Assembly: GCA_036677805.1 (NCBI GenBank)
Contig: JAVBVS010000016.1
Coordinates: forward strand, 415,914-479,913
DNA length: 64,000 nt
From: SIG78 sp036677805
Lineage (GTDB): Bacteria > Verrucomicrobiota > Lentisphaeria > Victivallales > Victivallaceae
Reading direction: 5' to 3'
Below, in pieces: positions 1 to 8,768 of this stretch. Position 1 is the stretch's first letter, and each line of letters starts with the position of its first letter. The notes under the pieces are model-generated. The model was not told the DNA's origin, searched no databases, and was given only the letters and a program-made list of their open reading frames with translations. The translations under genes and the position numbers were made by a program.

Positions 1-207
1 TTGTATGTTCCGGTAAAAGACAGTCCTGCTTTAGCCGCTGCCATGTTGCGATTGGCACGCAACCGAGATTTGCGAATTCATATGAGCGAAGCAATTCGGC
101 ATGTGCCGGAAACTCGCTTGCATTGTGATGGGAATTTCCAGCGCTGTGTCGAACTTGTGTGCGAATATAAAAGTTTATCTGTGTCCATCCCCAAAGTGGG
201 ACATTAA
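1..207 (+). CDS. Glycosyltransferase, C-terminal fragment (5' end outside window)
   Basis: The frame is open from the first base and ends with TAA at 205-207. The 68 visible residues (YVPVKDSPALAAAMLRLARN near the start) match the last helices of GT-B, family 4 glycosyltransferases, where an acidic-rich segment before this point would bind the donor sugar nucleotide. The catalytic part lies upstream of the window, so donor and acceptor cannot be judged. It lies upstream of further glycosyltransferases on the same strand and probably belongs to the same polysaccharide cluster. The leading TTG is the window edge, not a start codon. Confidence 0.6.
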   Translation: MYVPVKDSPALAAAMLRLARNRDLRIHMSEAIRHVPETRLHCDGNFQRCVELVCEYKSLSVSIPKVGH

Positions 208-446
208 ATTAGGACACAAGCCATGAAATTCAGTACAATATTATTTAGAGTGCCATGATAAAGGGGGCGCAAATTCACAGGTCGTTTTTTGATAGTAATA
301 TTCGTATAAGACAGTGATTATAGGGCTATCGCTGCGAACTATGAATTATCATCTGCCAAGAGGAAAAGAATTCTTTATTCAGATGATAAATTCTGGAATG
401 AACTGTATCATGCAACGTCATTGACGTTGACTGGGAAGGGAAAGAT
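208..446. other. Intergenic, AT-rich, no gene seen
   Basis: These 239 bases separate two glycosyltransferase genes. No open frame with a ribosome binding site and no convincing hairpin with a T-tract is visible. A purine-rich GGGAAGGGAAAG lies directly before the ATG at 447 and serves as the ribosome binding site of the next gene. Confidence 0.4.
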
Positions 447-1607
447 ATGCCGGATCCGAAGGTGATTTATTTTTCTCCAGGGTATTTTCATGCCCGGGAA
501 GAATTGTTTCTGTATTTAGCGCAACGGTTTGATTTCAAAGTTGTGGATGTTTCCCATCAGCGAAAAAACGGGACCCCCAGTCCTGATTATCTCAACAAAG
601 TCAGTTATGCAATATGGAATATGCGCTCTGGCAAACTCAGTCGAATGCGTTGGCATGATCCCTTGCGATTATTTTACAAAATGTTCCGGGTATTCTGGAA
701 GACGCACTACGATTTGGTTATTTGCTCCACACAATTTCCGCTGCATTCTAAATTTGCCTTGTTGCTGCGTCCATTTTTTAAATATAAGCTGGCTTATGTC
801 AATGAGGTATGGTTTTTTGAATCTCCACGTTATCGTATTTTGCGTTGGAATCAGCAATTGGCCGCATGGATTTTAAAACGGGCTGACTTCATTCTTTCGG
901 AAGGGACTAACAGTACCCGGCATCTGACTGAACGCCTCGGGATTGCTCATGAGAAAATTCTGCTTTGGCCGATGATGTGTGAAGATATTGGGAAACGCCC
1001 GATTGTGACGGAAGAATTTCCCTGGAAAGCCATATTTGAGCGCTATCGGGATCGGATAAAATTCGGTTATGTCGGGCGATTTGTGCGAGCCAAGGGATTG
1101 GAAGAGTTATTGGAGGCATTTCAGATAGTCCAGCGGGAAACACAGGGGATTGCGTTATTCCTGATCGGCGGGAATGGGGATTATGCGGAGGATTTAAAGC
1201 AGAAGGCGGACGCCATAAACGACTGTGAAGTTTTGCCGTGGGCGGCGCCTGAGTATCTTCCCGAAATTTATCGCAGCTTGGATGTCTTTGTTTTGCCGTC
1301 ACATCGCGATGGCTTCAGCACTGTATGTTGCGAGGCTGCGGCCATGGGATGTCCATTGATCGTATCCGACATGGTTGGTGGCGCTCCCGATTTGATTGAG
1401 GAGCATGAAAATGGAACCATTGTAAAAACCCGGGATGTGAATTCCCTGTCTCAAGCGTTGAAATATTGGGGCACACTTTCGCGTGAGACTATTCAGCAAA
1501 AGGGCTTGACCTCTCGCCGACTTTTTAAGGCTCTGGGAAATTATGAACTTCATGTCAATGCGATTAAGGCAATGTTAAAAGCATGCAGGAAAAACGTAAA
1601 AAAATAG
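447..1607 (+). CDS. GT4-family glycosyltransferase
   Basis: A 386-residue GT-B glycosyltransferase expected to add a sugar from a nucleotide donor to a lipid-linked glycan at the cytoplasmic face of the membrane. The C-terminal half carries the donor domain: GYVGRFVRAKG near residue 206 and the E-x7-E type segment HRDGFSTVCCEAAAMGCPL near residues 284-303. The ATG at 447 follows a strong GGGAAGGGA ribosome binding site. The 3' end overlaps the next glycosyltransferase by 25 bases, which suggests translational coupling. No signal peptide is seen. The substrate cannot be predicted. Base composition is AT-rich compared with the genes beyond 14 kb. Confidence 0.85.
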   Translation: MPDPKVIYFSPGYFHAREELFLYLAQRFDFKVVDVSHQRKNGTPSPDYLNKVSYAIWNMRSGKLSRMRWHDPLRLFYKMFRVFWKTHYDLVICSTQFPLHSKFALLLRPFFKYKLAYVNEVWFFESPRYRILRWNQQLAAWILKRADFILSEGTNSTRHLTERLGIAHEKILLWPMMCEDIGKRPIVTEEFPWKAIFERYRDRIKFGYVGRFVRAKGLEELLEAFQIVQRETQGIALFLIGGNGDYAEDLKQKADAINDCEVLPWAAPEYLPEIYRSLDVFVLPSHRDGFSTVCCEAAAMGCPLIVSDMVGGAPDLIEEHENGTIVKTRDVNSLSQALKYWGTLSRETIQQKGLTSRRLFKALGNYELHVNAIKAMLKACRKNVKK

Positions 1608-2686
1608 TGTTTGTCTGTGGTTTTTTCCCGCTCATGTCGGGTGGTGCGGAATATCAGGCTTATCTTTTAGCCCGCCGCCTTCAGGCTTTTGCTGATGTTT
1701 CGTTCATTTATGTGCGAACGGCTCCTGGACCCCAGGTAATGCAATCGGAAGGATTTACGCTTTACGCTTTGCCTAAAAAAACATTTTGGCGACGGTTCGG
1801 GGACACTTTTTTTCTATATATTCCTCAGGTAAACCGTTTGCTGAAAAAAATTCAACCAGATATCATCTACCAACGAGTGGCCAGTGGCCTGACCGGTGGA
1901 ATTGCTCATTACGGCAAAACATATCATTCCACAACAATTTGGCATATTGCCAGTGCTCATGATGTCATGATGGTTCCTGTACGTGCTTTCTCGCGATATT
2001 GGGTATTTGATTTATTCAATCGATATCTGCGCATTCGTGCAATAAAAGAGGTTACTTATGTCATTGCTCAGGCGAATTATCAGGACCAAATGCTCCGGAA
2101 AGTATTTCACCGCGCGGCCGATCTGATCATCGGGAATTTTCATCCAGATCCAGAAGGGGAGAATAGGCCTCAGCGACGTGTAAGAAATATTGTTTGGCTG
2201 GCAAATATTAAGCCGAATAAGCATCCGGAGATTTTTGCTATGCTAGCTCGGCATTTTCAAAATTTTCCAGATGTCAGGTTTATTATGATTGGACGCGATA
2301 CCAAACAATTTTGTATGGCGGAGCAACTTCCCAATCTAATTGGGAAGGGCGAACTTTCCCAAGAACAAGTCAATCTGGAACTGCAAAAAGGGTATGTATT
2401 GGTCAATACCAGTGAAGTTGAAGGTTTTCCGAATACATTTATTCAAGCTTGGCAACGTTATCTTCCAGTGCTTAGTGTACAAGTAGATCCGGACAATATT
2501 TTGCAAAAACATAAGCTTGGCGTTTGTTCAGGAACCCCCCAAAAGCTGATTTCTGACCTCCAAGAACTCTTGGATTTCCCGGAGATACGAGATCAGCAAG
2601 GTGGGTGGGCGCATGATTATGCAGCGCAATATCATTCTTTAAGCAACATTGAGAAAATGCTTCCCTACTTTGGTGCTCACCTATGA
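1583..2686 (+). CDS. GT4-family glycosyltransferase
   Basis: A 367-residue GT-B glycosyltransferase. The N-terminus has the glycine-rich FFPLMSGGAEYQAYLLARRL (residues about 13-32) typical of group 1 enzymes, which bind the acceptor there. The donor domain has VWLANIKPNKHPEIF near residue 204 and TSEVEGFPNTFIQAW near residue 276. It starts inside the previous gene and its TGA overlaps the ATG of the next gene (ATGA), so the three genes are very probably one operon. Donor and acceptor sugars are unknown. Confidence 0.85.
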   Translation: MQEKRKKIVFVCGFFPLMSGGAEYQAYLLARRLQAFADVSFIYVRTAPGPQVMQSEGFTLYALPKKTFWRRFGDTFFLYIPQVNRLLKKIQPDIIYQRVASGLTGGIAHYGKTYHSTTIWHIASAHDVMMVPVRAFSRYWVFDLFNRYLRIRAIKEVTYVIAQANYQDQMLRKVFHRAADLIIGNFHPDPEGENRPQRRVRNIVWLANIKPNKHPEIFAMLARHFQNFPDVRFIMIGRDTKQFCMAEQLPNLIGKGELSQEQVNLELQKGYVLVNTSEVEGFPNTFIQAWQRYLPVLSVQVDPDNILQKHKLGVCSGTPQKLISDLQELLDFPEIRDQQGGWAHDYAAQYHSLSNIEKMLPYFGAHL

Positions 2687-4041
2687 AATTACATATGACA
2701 ACCACAATTATTCTGATCGTTTTAGGTCTTAACATACTGTTCGGAAGTCTGGTTGAGCTGTACTCTGTCAGCCGCTATGGCTGGGGGGCTCTAAATATGA
2801 TTCCATTGGGGTTGTTTATACTCCAAATACTATTTGCCAGTCCAGAAGAATCATTGCGTAATTGCAACAAAGGGATATTGCTTATTCTGTGTATTCCGCT
2901 ATTATTAATCGGTTTTGTGATCAATCAGGCCTCTTGGGGAGATAGCATCAACGCAATGCGCTGGAGCTTTTTTCAGTTTGTATTATTTTTCGTTATGTTG
3001 AATAAAGTACCGGAAGCAGAGCTGAAATATGCAGTGAAAGTCATTTTCTTCTTATGTGTTTTACAAATTCCTCTCGGGGTAATTAAGTTTTTTCTATGGG
3101 GTAGTACAGAGAATGCCCTAGGGATGCTCGGCCATTCCAGTACTTCCTTTTTTGTGGGAATTGCCATCTCATTTGTACTGGCATACTATTTGATCAAACA
3201 AATTAATTTTTTGAGATTTCTGGTACTGTTTGTCGGATTTTCATTCTGCGGTTTTGCTGGCGGGAAACGGGCACTCCTTCTATTGATCCCTCTAATAATG
3301 ATTTTAGAGTTCATGATTTACACTTACTATGGACAACGCTGGAAAGTATTTTTGCGGTATCTCATTCCCATAGTACTTGTTGGAGCTGTATTCATTTATA
3401 TTTTTGTTCGCCTGATTCCTACTTTGAATCCGGAACATACGATATGGGGAACGTTTGAATGGGAACATCTGATCACAATGGTTGAAAATCACACTTCCAC
3501 AGAACAGTACTCGGTGAATGATACCGCGACTGGTCGCACCAGTGCCCTTTGCATGGGAATGCGTGTTTTGCAGGAGGATGTTTCAGTTTGTTTTTTCGGT
3601 ATGGGACCACAACTCTTTGTACGTGACGGCTCTTATGATGCGGCAGAACAGTCTCAAATGAATCTGCTAAACATTGAGTATGGAATCAACGGTTTTCTCT
3701 GGTATGGTCTTCAATTTGGGTTGCCGGTAGCCATTCTAGTATTCCTGTTCTTTTTGCTTGGTACTTACTGGGGAGTCCAAGCTTTCCGCCGAGCTCCGGA
3801 GCCATTTTGGAAAGCCTATGGCTTGGGTATGGCTATGGCCGGTCTGATTATGAGTTTTTTTCAATATTACTATTCTATGAGTAAAAATTTTGCTATTACC
3901 GGCACCTACTGCGTTATGTTAGGAATCCTTTGCCAGTATGTTAGGGGCTTGAATGCGAGTAATAAGATCGAAGTACATCAATCTTCTAAAGAATATGCAA
4001 GCTCTTCGTCGGCCTTTCATACAATAAATCAACGATATTAA
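2683..4041 (+). CDS. O-antigen ligase/polymerase-like membrane protein (Wzy-type)
   Basis: A 452-residue integral membrane protein with about eleven hydrophobic segments and one larger polar loop (roughly residues 245-320). This is the layout of Wzy/WaaL family proteins, which polymerise or ligate undecaprenyl-linked repeat units on the outer face of the cytoplasmic membrane. The family has little sequence conservation, so the call rests on topology, length and position between glycosyltransferase genes. A glycine-lysine-arginine patch (GGKRALLLLIP) follows one central segment, as in several Wzy proteins. The start overlaps the previous stop as ATGA. The C-terminal 35 residues are polar and serine-rich. 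Confidence 0.75.
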   Translation: MKLHMTTTIILIVLGLNILFGSLVELYSVSRYGWGALNMIPLGLFILQILFASPEESLRNCNKGILLILCIPLLLIGFVINQASWGDSINAMRWSFFQFVLFFVMLNKVPEAELKYAVKVIFFLCVLQIPLGVIKFFLWGSTENALGMLGHSSTSFFVGIAISFVLAYYLIKQINFLRFLVLFVGFSFCGFAGGKRALLLLIPLIMILEFMIYTYYGQRWKVFLRYLIPIVLVGAVFIYIFVRLIPTLNPEHTIWGTFEWEHLITMVENHTSTEQYSVNDTATGRTSALCMGMRVLQEDVSVCFFGMGPQLFVRDGSYDAAEQSQMNLLNIEYGINGFLWYGLQFGLPVAILVFLFFLLGTYWGVQAFRRAPEPFWKAYGLGMAMAGLIMSFFQYYYSMSKNFAITGTYCVMLGILCQYVRGLNASNKIEVHQSSKEYASSSSAFHTINQRY

Positions 4042-4046
4042 TAATA

Positions 4047-5159
4047 ATGAAAAAACTGCATCAAGAAAAGATTATTTGCATTGGTGGACATCCTCATTTA
4101 AATGGTGGCATTTCGAGTGTGGTAAAAGCGTATGTCGCAGCCTATACCCGAGGGAACTATCATTTTAATTTCGTTCCCATGCGAACTACATTGTATAAAC
4201 ATGGCTCAAAATTTCAGAATTCATTAGTTTTTATAAGTGCATTCTCACATTTATTCCTAGAATTATTATTTTCCCGCCGGATCAAGATTCTGCATATACA
4301 TTCTTCCGCCAACTTGAGCTTCCTTCGGGAGGGGCTGTTACTTTGCCTCGGGCATGGATTGCATCGAAAAACTATTCTGCATCTACATTCCAGCCAATTT
4401 GATCAGTTTTTTCTAGAATCACGGGGGGGGGCTCGCTTCTTTATCCGTTATACTTTTGCCCGAGCCGATATAATTGTTGTGTTATGTAAAAATTGGCAGA
4501 TGAAACTACAGTCGGAATATCCCGAATATGCCGATAAAATTAGAGTGATTTATAACCCGATTTTACTCACAAGTGCTCAATCGTTATTGCCTTTGCCTGA
4601 TAGAAAAGGATATAACATTCTATGCCTGGGCTTCTTGATCCCATCCAAAGGGATCAGGGATTTAATCGTTGTCGCCCGTCAATGCGCAGATAAACATCCT
4701 CACTGGAATTTTCATCTTGCTGGAATTGGTGAATTACAGATGGAAGTAGAACAAGCGGCGGCGGAACTTTCAAATTTTCATTACCATGGATGGGCGGATT
4801 CTGCCCATAAAGAACAGTTATTTCGGAATAGCGATATTTTTTTCCTGCCTTCTTATAATGAAGGGATGCCTATCTCCATTCTGGAAGCAATGTGTTTTGG
4901 GCTTCCCTTTGTTTCTACCGCAATCAGTGGTATTCCGGAAATCACTGATGGTGACGAACGCATCGGTAAATTACTGCCGCCGGGAGATATCGGTGGTTTT
5001 ATTCAAGCACTGGAATATTTTGAAAATTTATGCGTTCGGGAAGACATTCATGATCGTATTCGGAATAGAGTAAAGCGCTTCGATGCAAAAAACATTTTTC
5101 ATGAGGTAGCACAATTATACGAAGAGTTGAATCCGGCAGCAAAAGTTCATCTTTCATAA
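4047..5159 (+). CDS. GT4-family glycosyltransferase
   Basis: A 370-residue GT-B glycosyltransferase. The acceptor domain opens with GGHPHLNGGISSVVKAY (residues about 13-29). The donor domain has LCLGFLIPSKGIRDL near residue 191 and LPSYNEGMPISILEAMCFGL near residue 267, where the paired glutamates of the E-x7-E motif are visible. It begins five bases after the polymerase-like gene and ends the first glycosyltransferase block; a gap of 112 AT-rich bases follows. Specificity is unknown. Confidence 0.85.
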   Translation: MKKLHQEKIICIGGHPHLNGGISSVVKAYVAAYTRGNYHFNFVPMRTTLYKHGSKFQNSLVFISAFSHLFLELLFSRRIKILHIHSSANLSFLREGLLLCLGHGLHRKTILHLHSSQFDQFFLESRGGARFFIRYTFARADIIVVLCKNWQMKLQSEYPEYADKIRVIYNPILLTSAQSLLPLPDRKGYNILCLGFLIPSKGIRDLIVVARQCADKHPHWNFHLAGIGELQMEVEQAAAELSNFHYHGWADSAHKEQLFRNSDIFFLPSYNEGMPISILEAMCFGLPFVSTAISGIPEITDGDERIGKLLPPGDIGGFIQALEYFENLCVREDIHDRIRNRVKRFDAKNIFHEVAQLYEELNPAAKVHLS

Positions 5160-5271
5160 AAATACAGCATATTTGGGTAAATCTACAATTTGTAACAGTG
5201 CTGCCGGAAACGGCTAGAGTAAGAAATATTTATATTAAAATTAAATTTTAGAATCTGGAGAAATCGCAATT

Positions 5272-7416
5272 ATGGAGCAATTGGTTCAAAAATTAAAAAA
5301 TGGGGAAGCTAAAGTAATTGAAGTCCCTTTTCCACAGTTAGCTCCCGGAATGCTTTTGATTCGCAATCATTTTTCTGTTATTAGCGCTGGGACCGAGGGT
5401 TCTACAGCCACAGCAGCTCGCAAGAGTTTACTAAGCAAGGCCAAGGCCCGACCGGATCAAGTTCGGCAAGTTTTGGAAGTCGTTCGCCGCTCCGGTCCTC
5501 TTGCCGCCTATCGGGCCGTCACCAAGAAATTGGAAGCCTATTCGCCATGCGGATACAGTTCCGCCGGAACAATCATCGAAGTCGGCGAGGAGGTTGTAGG
5601 TCTGTCCCCAGGAGACAAAGTGGCCTGCGCCGGGGTCGGTTATGCCAGCCATGCCGAAGTCGTTGCGGTTCCGGTCAATCTGTGTGTAAAGCTTGACCCG
5701 GCGGCTGACTTGGCGGATGCCGCTTACAATACGCTTGGGGCGATTGCAATGCAGGGAGTTCGCCAGGCGGGATTGCATCTCGGCGACACAGTCATGATAA
5801 TCGGCTTGGGGTTGCTGGGGCAGCTGGCGGCGCAATTATGTCGAGCCTCGGGTTGCCGGGTTGTCGGAGTCGATGTTGCGCCGGGAGCGGTAAAAAAAGC
5901 AGCGCAGTTCCTTGATCTGCCGCTGGAACGCAATGCCACGGGCATTGAGAATACGATTGAGGATTTCACCGATGGCGCAGGTGTCGATGCTGTGATTATC
6001 GCAGCGGCAACCTCCAGTCTCGATCCAGTGAATTTTGCCGGTAAAGTTGCTCGCCGCAAAGCAACTGTGGTAATTCTCGGCGCGGTTCCGACCGGTTTTG
6101 ACCGCAACGATTACTATCGCAAGGAGCTGGAATTGAAAATGTCCTGTTCCTATGGGCCCGGCCGTTACGATCTTGAGTATGAGGAAAAGGGACTTGATTA
6201 CCCGATTGAATATGTGCGCTGGACGGAAAAACGCAACATGGAGGCGTTTCAAAAACTGCTGTTGGCAGGACGCATTGATGTAAAAAGCCTGACCACTCAC
6301 CGGTTTCGTTTTGAGGAAGCGCCTCGTGCCTACGATCTGATTGTCAATAAGACCGAACCATTCACCGGAATTGTACTGGGATATGATACCGAAAAAGAAT
6401 TGCAACGGAAAATTGTTCCGGTCCATGCCGCCGTTTCGTCCGGGCCGGAAAGCCGGGTGGGGATCGCATTTATCGGCGCCGGCAATTACGCCCAGGGTAA
6501 TCTTCTGCCTAATTTGCCTTTGCATGACCCGGCAATTGCCAGGGTTTCGGTACTGACCAACAGCGGAACGACCTCGCGTCGGGTGGCAGAACGCTTCGGC
6601 TTCGCATCATGCACGGATACTGAAGATTTAATTTTTGATGATCCGTCCGTCAATACCGTATTCATTGCAACCCGCCATGACTCTCATGCGCATTACGTGG
6701 AACAGGCATTGCGGCATGGGAAACATGTTTTCGTCGAAAAACCGCTGGCGCTTACGATCACGGAACTGTTGGCTGTTGAAGAGGCATACCGGCAAAGTGG
6801 AAAGCAGTTGATGGTGGGCTTCAATCGCCGCTTTTCGCCGCTGGCAGTCAAACTCAAGAAAGCACTTGGCAGTGGACCAATGAGCATGATTTATCGGGTG
6901 AGTGCCGGTATGATTCCCGGAGACAGCTGGATTCAGGATGCCGAAATTGGCGGCGGACGAATCATCGGAGAAGGTTGCCATTTCATCGACTTCATGACTT
7001 GGGTCTGCGGCAGTATGCCGACCAAGGTGTTTGCCTCTGCGCTTCCTGATCCCAATGGATTCCAGGATACGGTCAGTATTCAGCTCGAATTCGCCAACGG
7101 CTCGATCGGTGTGCTGGCCTACTATGCCAATGGGGCAAAATCGCTGTCCAAGGAATACTTCGAAGCGCATCACGCCGGTGCGAGCGTAATCTTGAACGAT
7201 TTTCGTGAACTCGAACTCCATGGGCGACGGAATGCACGAGAAAAGCTCTGGAATCAGGCCAAGGGACAGCCGGAAATGGTTGCGGCATTCCTTGCCGCAC
7301 TGAAAACCGGAGAGCCATCGCCGATTTCGTTCGAAGAACTCAAGTCCGTGACTGTGGCGGGGTTTGCCGCGATGACCTCATTGCGTGAAAAGATGCCGGT
7401 GGAGATCACGATTTGA
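5272..7416 (+). CDS. Two-domain oxidoreductase: MDR alcohol-dehydrogenase-like plus Gfo/Idh/MocA
   Basis: A 714-residue fusion. Residues 1 to about 360 form a medium-chain dehydrogenase/reductase unit with GEEVVGLSPGDKVACAG near residue 104 and the nucleotide-binding GLGLLGQLAAQL near residue 176. Residues about 393-714 are a Gfo/Idh/MocA unit with a second Rossmann motif GIAFIGAGNYAQG, the conserved EKP near residue 487, and GEGCHFIDFMTW near residue 565, which supplies the usual catalytic histidine. Such fusions recur in polysaccharide clusters and are thought to oxidise and re-reduce a sugar nucleotide or a glycan residue; the real substrate is not known. The ATG follows a GGAG ribosome binding site. 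The stop overlaps the next gene (TGATG), so the two are coupled. Confidence 0.85.
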   Translation: MEQLVQKLKNGEAKVIEVPFPQLAPGMLLIRNHFSVISAGTEGSTATAARKSLLSKAKARPDQVRQVLEVVRRSGPLAAYRAVTKKLEAYSPCGYSSAGTIIEVGEEVVGLSPGDKVACAGVGYASHAEVVAVPVNLCVKLDPAADLADAAYNTLGAIAMQGVRQAGLHLGDTVMIIGLGLLGQLAAQLCRASGCRVVGVDVAPGAVKKAAQFLDLPLERNATGIENTIEDFTDGAGVDAVIIAAATSSLDPVNFAGKVARRKATVVILGAVPTGFDRNDYYRKELELKMSCSYGPGRYDLEYEEKGLDYPIEYVRWTEKRNMEAFQKLLLAGRIDVKSLTTHRFRFEEAPRAYDLIVNKTEPFTGIVLGYDTEKELQRKIVPVHAAVSSGPESRVGIAFIGAGNYAQGNLLPNLPLHDPAIARVSVLTNSGTTSRRVAERFGFASCTDTEDLIFDDPSVNTVFIATRHDSHAHYVEQALRHGKHVFVEKPLALTITELLAVEEAYRQSGKQLMVGFNRRFSPLAVKLKKALGSGPMSMIYRVSAGMIPGDSWIQDAEIGGGRIIGEGCHFIDFMTWVCGSMPTKVFASALPDPNGFQDTVSIQLEFANGSIGVLAYYANGAKSLSKEYFEAHHAGASVILNDFRELELHGRRNAREKLWNQAKGQPEMVAAFLAALKTGEPSPISFEELKSVTVAGFAAMTSLREKMPVEITI

Positions 7417-8573
7417 TGAACACGGAAGTGATGCTCCGACGGCTCGCTGCGTACGCCGAGGCCCGTGATTATGCGGGATATGACCCCTATGACATGCTTA
7501 ATTCGCCATTGGCAGGGGTCCTTTCCCTGGGAACCCGTTGGGGGCGCATTGCGTTGACGCAATTCGGGCGGCGTTGTCCGATTAATTTCCGACCGCTTCT
7601 CCGGGTCAGACCCGGAGTGAATCCCAAGGCGCTGGCGCTTTTTCTGGAGAGTTGTGCCCAGCTTTATCGTGTTCATGCCGATCCGGAATGGTTCACGCGC
7701 ATGGACACGCTGGTTCAGATGCTGAGGTCCACCCGCTCCCCGAATATCGCCGGCAATGGCTGGGGGTATAACTTTCCGTGGCAAAATCGGTCTCAATGCC
7801 TTCCTTGCTATACTCCGACCATTGTGAACAGCGCATTCGTCGGCCATGCCTTACTGGACTGCTTCGAAGTCTCCGGCAATGAGATGGCATTGGAACTTGC
7901 GCGCGCCATTCCCGAATTCATACTCAAGGAACTCAACCGCAAAAACGAAGGCGACACCTTCTGTTTCAGCTATACGCCTCTGGATCGAAATTTCGTCCAC
8001 AATGCCAACATGCTTGGGGCCTCGTTGCTGGCGCGTATGGCCGTGCAATATGATCGGCCCGAACTGCTTGATCCCGCGCTGGCAAGTCTGGCCTACAGCA
8101 TGAAATACCAGCATAACGATGGGGCTTGGGCCTATGCTGAAACCACAGCACAAAGCTGGATCGACAGTTTTCACACCGGATTTAACCTCGAAGCTTTACG
8201 GCGCTTTTTGAAGCTGGGGTTGGTACCGGAATACCAATCTCAATATGAAGCGGGCCGGGAATTTTATGCTCAGAACTTTTTTCTATCGGATGGAACTCCC
8301 AAATACTATCACAATCGTCAGTATCTGGTCGATATCCATGCGCCGGCGGAGGCAATTTGTTTTTTTGGCCAGGAAGGTAAATTGTATCGTGATTTGACAA
8401 ACCGGATTCTCCGTTGGTTATTGGAAAATATGTATGATGAATCCAGGGGAATATTTTACTTCCGAAAGGATACGCATTTTACGATTCGAATCCCCTATAT
8501 GCGTTGGAGCGAAGCATGGGCGTTTCGAGCGTTGGCATATTATGAAACAGGAACGGTTCGAGAAGTAAATTGA
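7416..8573 (+). CDS. Alpha/alpha-barrel (six-hairpin-like) polysaccharide cluster protein
   Basis: A 385-residue soluble protein without signal peptide. It is helical throughout, with repeated aromatic hairpin segments such as GWGYNFPWQNR, NDGAWAYAETTAQSWIDSF and MRWSEAWAFRALAYYE, which is the look of (alpha/alpha)6 or (alpha/alpha)7 barrels used by polysaccharide lyases, hydrolases and epimerases. Relatives in exopolysaccharide loci are often labelled delta-aminolevulinate dehydratase; nothing here supports that label. I chose ATG 7416 rather than the in-frame TTG three bases earlier, because it sits on the upstream TGA (TGATG) with GGAG about 12 bases before. It is translationally coupled to the two-domain oxidoreductase and probably acts on the same glycan intermediate. 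Confidence 0.6.
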   Translation: MNTEVMLRRLAAYAEARDYAGYDPYDMLNSPLAGVLSLGTRWGRIALTQFGRRCPINFRPLLRVRPGVNPKALALFLESCAQLYRVHADPEWFTRMDTLVQMLRSTRSPNIAGNGWGYNFPWQNRSQCLPCYTPTIVNSAFVGHALLDCFEVSGNEMALELARAIPEFILKELNRKNEGDTFCFSYTPLDRNFVHNANMLGASLLARMAVQYDRPELLDPALASLAYSMKYQHNDGAWAYAETTAQSWIDSFHTGFNLEALRRFLKLGLVPEYQSQYEAGREFYAQNFFLSDGTPKYYHNRQYLVDIHAPAEAICFFGQEGKLYRDLTNRILRWLLENMYDESRGIFYFRKDTHFTIRIPYMRWSEAWAFRALAYYETGTVREVN

Positions 8574-8768
8574 GGATGTTGGGTGGATCTGATCATGGGA
8601 GGATCTGCACTTGTATGGTCCACTGTAAAACGCCATTCCTGCTTTCTCGCAGTATCTCGCATGAAAATCTTTTAGGACAGTCAGATGTTGCATTAAGAGG
8701 TTTTTTCCCCTAAAAAAGATGGCTTTGTCGTTATTTCGTTTTATTGATTTGATAGGTTTTAAAGTGAA
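8574..8768. other. Intergenic, no feature seen
   Basis: A gap of 195 bases between the alpha/alpha-barrel gene and the first SGNH-type gene. The second half is a T-rich stretch that could hold a promoter, but no clear -35/-10 pair is visible. Composition becomes AT-rich again from here to about 14 kb. Confidence 0.3.

Noticed and set aside
7416..8573. Delta-aminolevulinate dehydratase, a label often seen on such proteins
   Set aside because: No TIM-barrel lysine or metal motifs of that enzyme; the helical hairpin pattern fits an alpha/alpha barrel.
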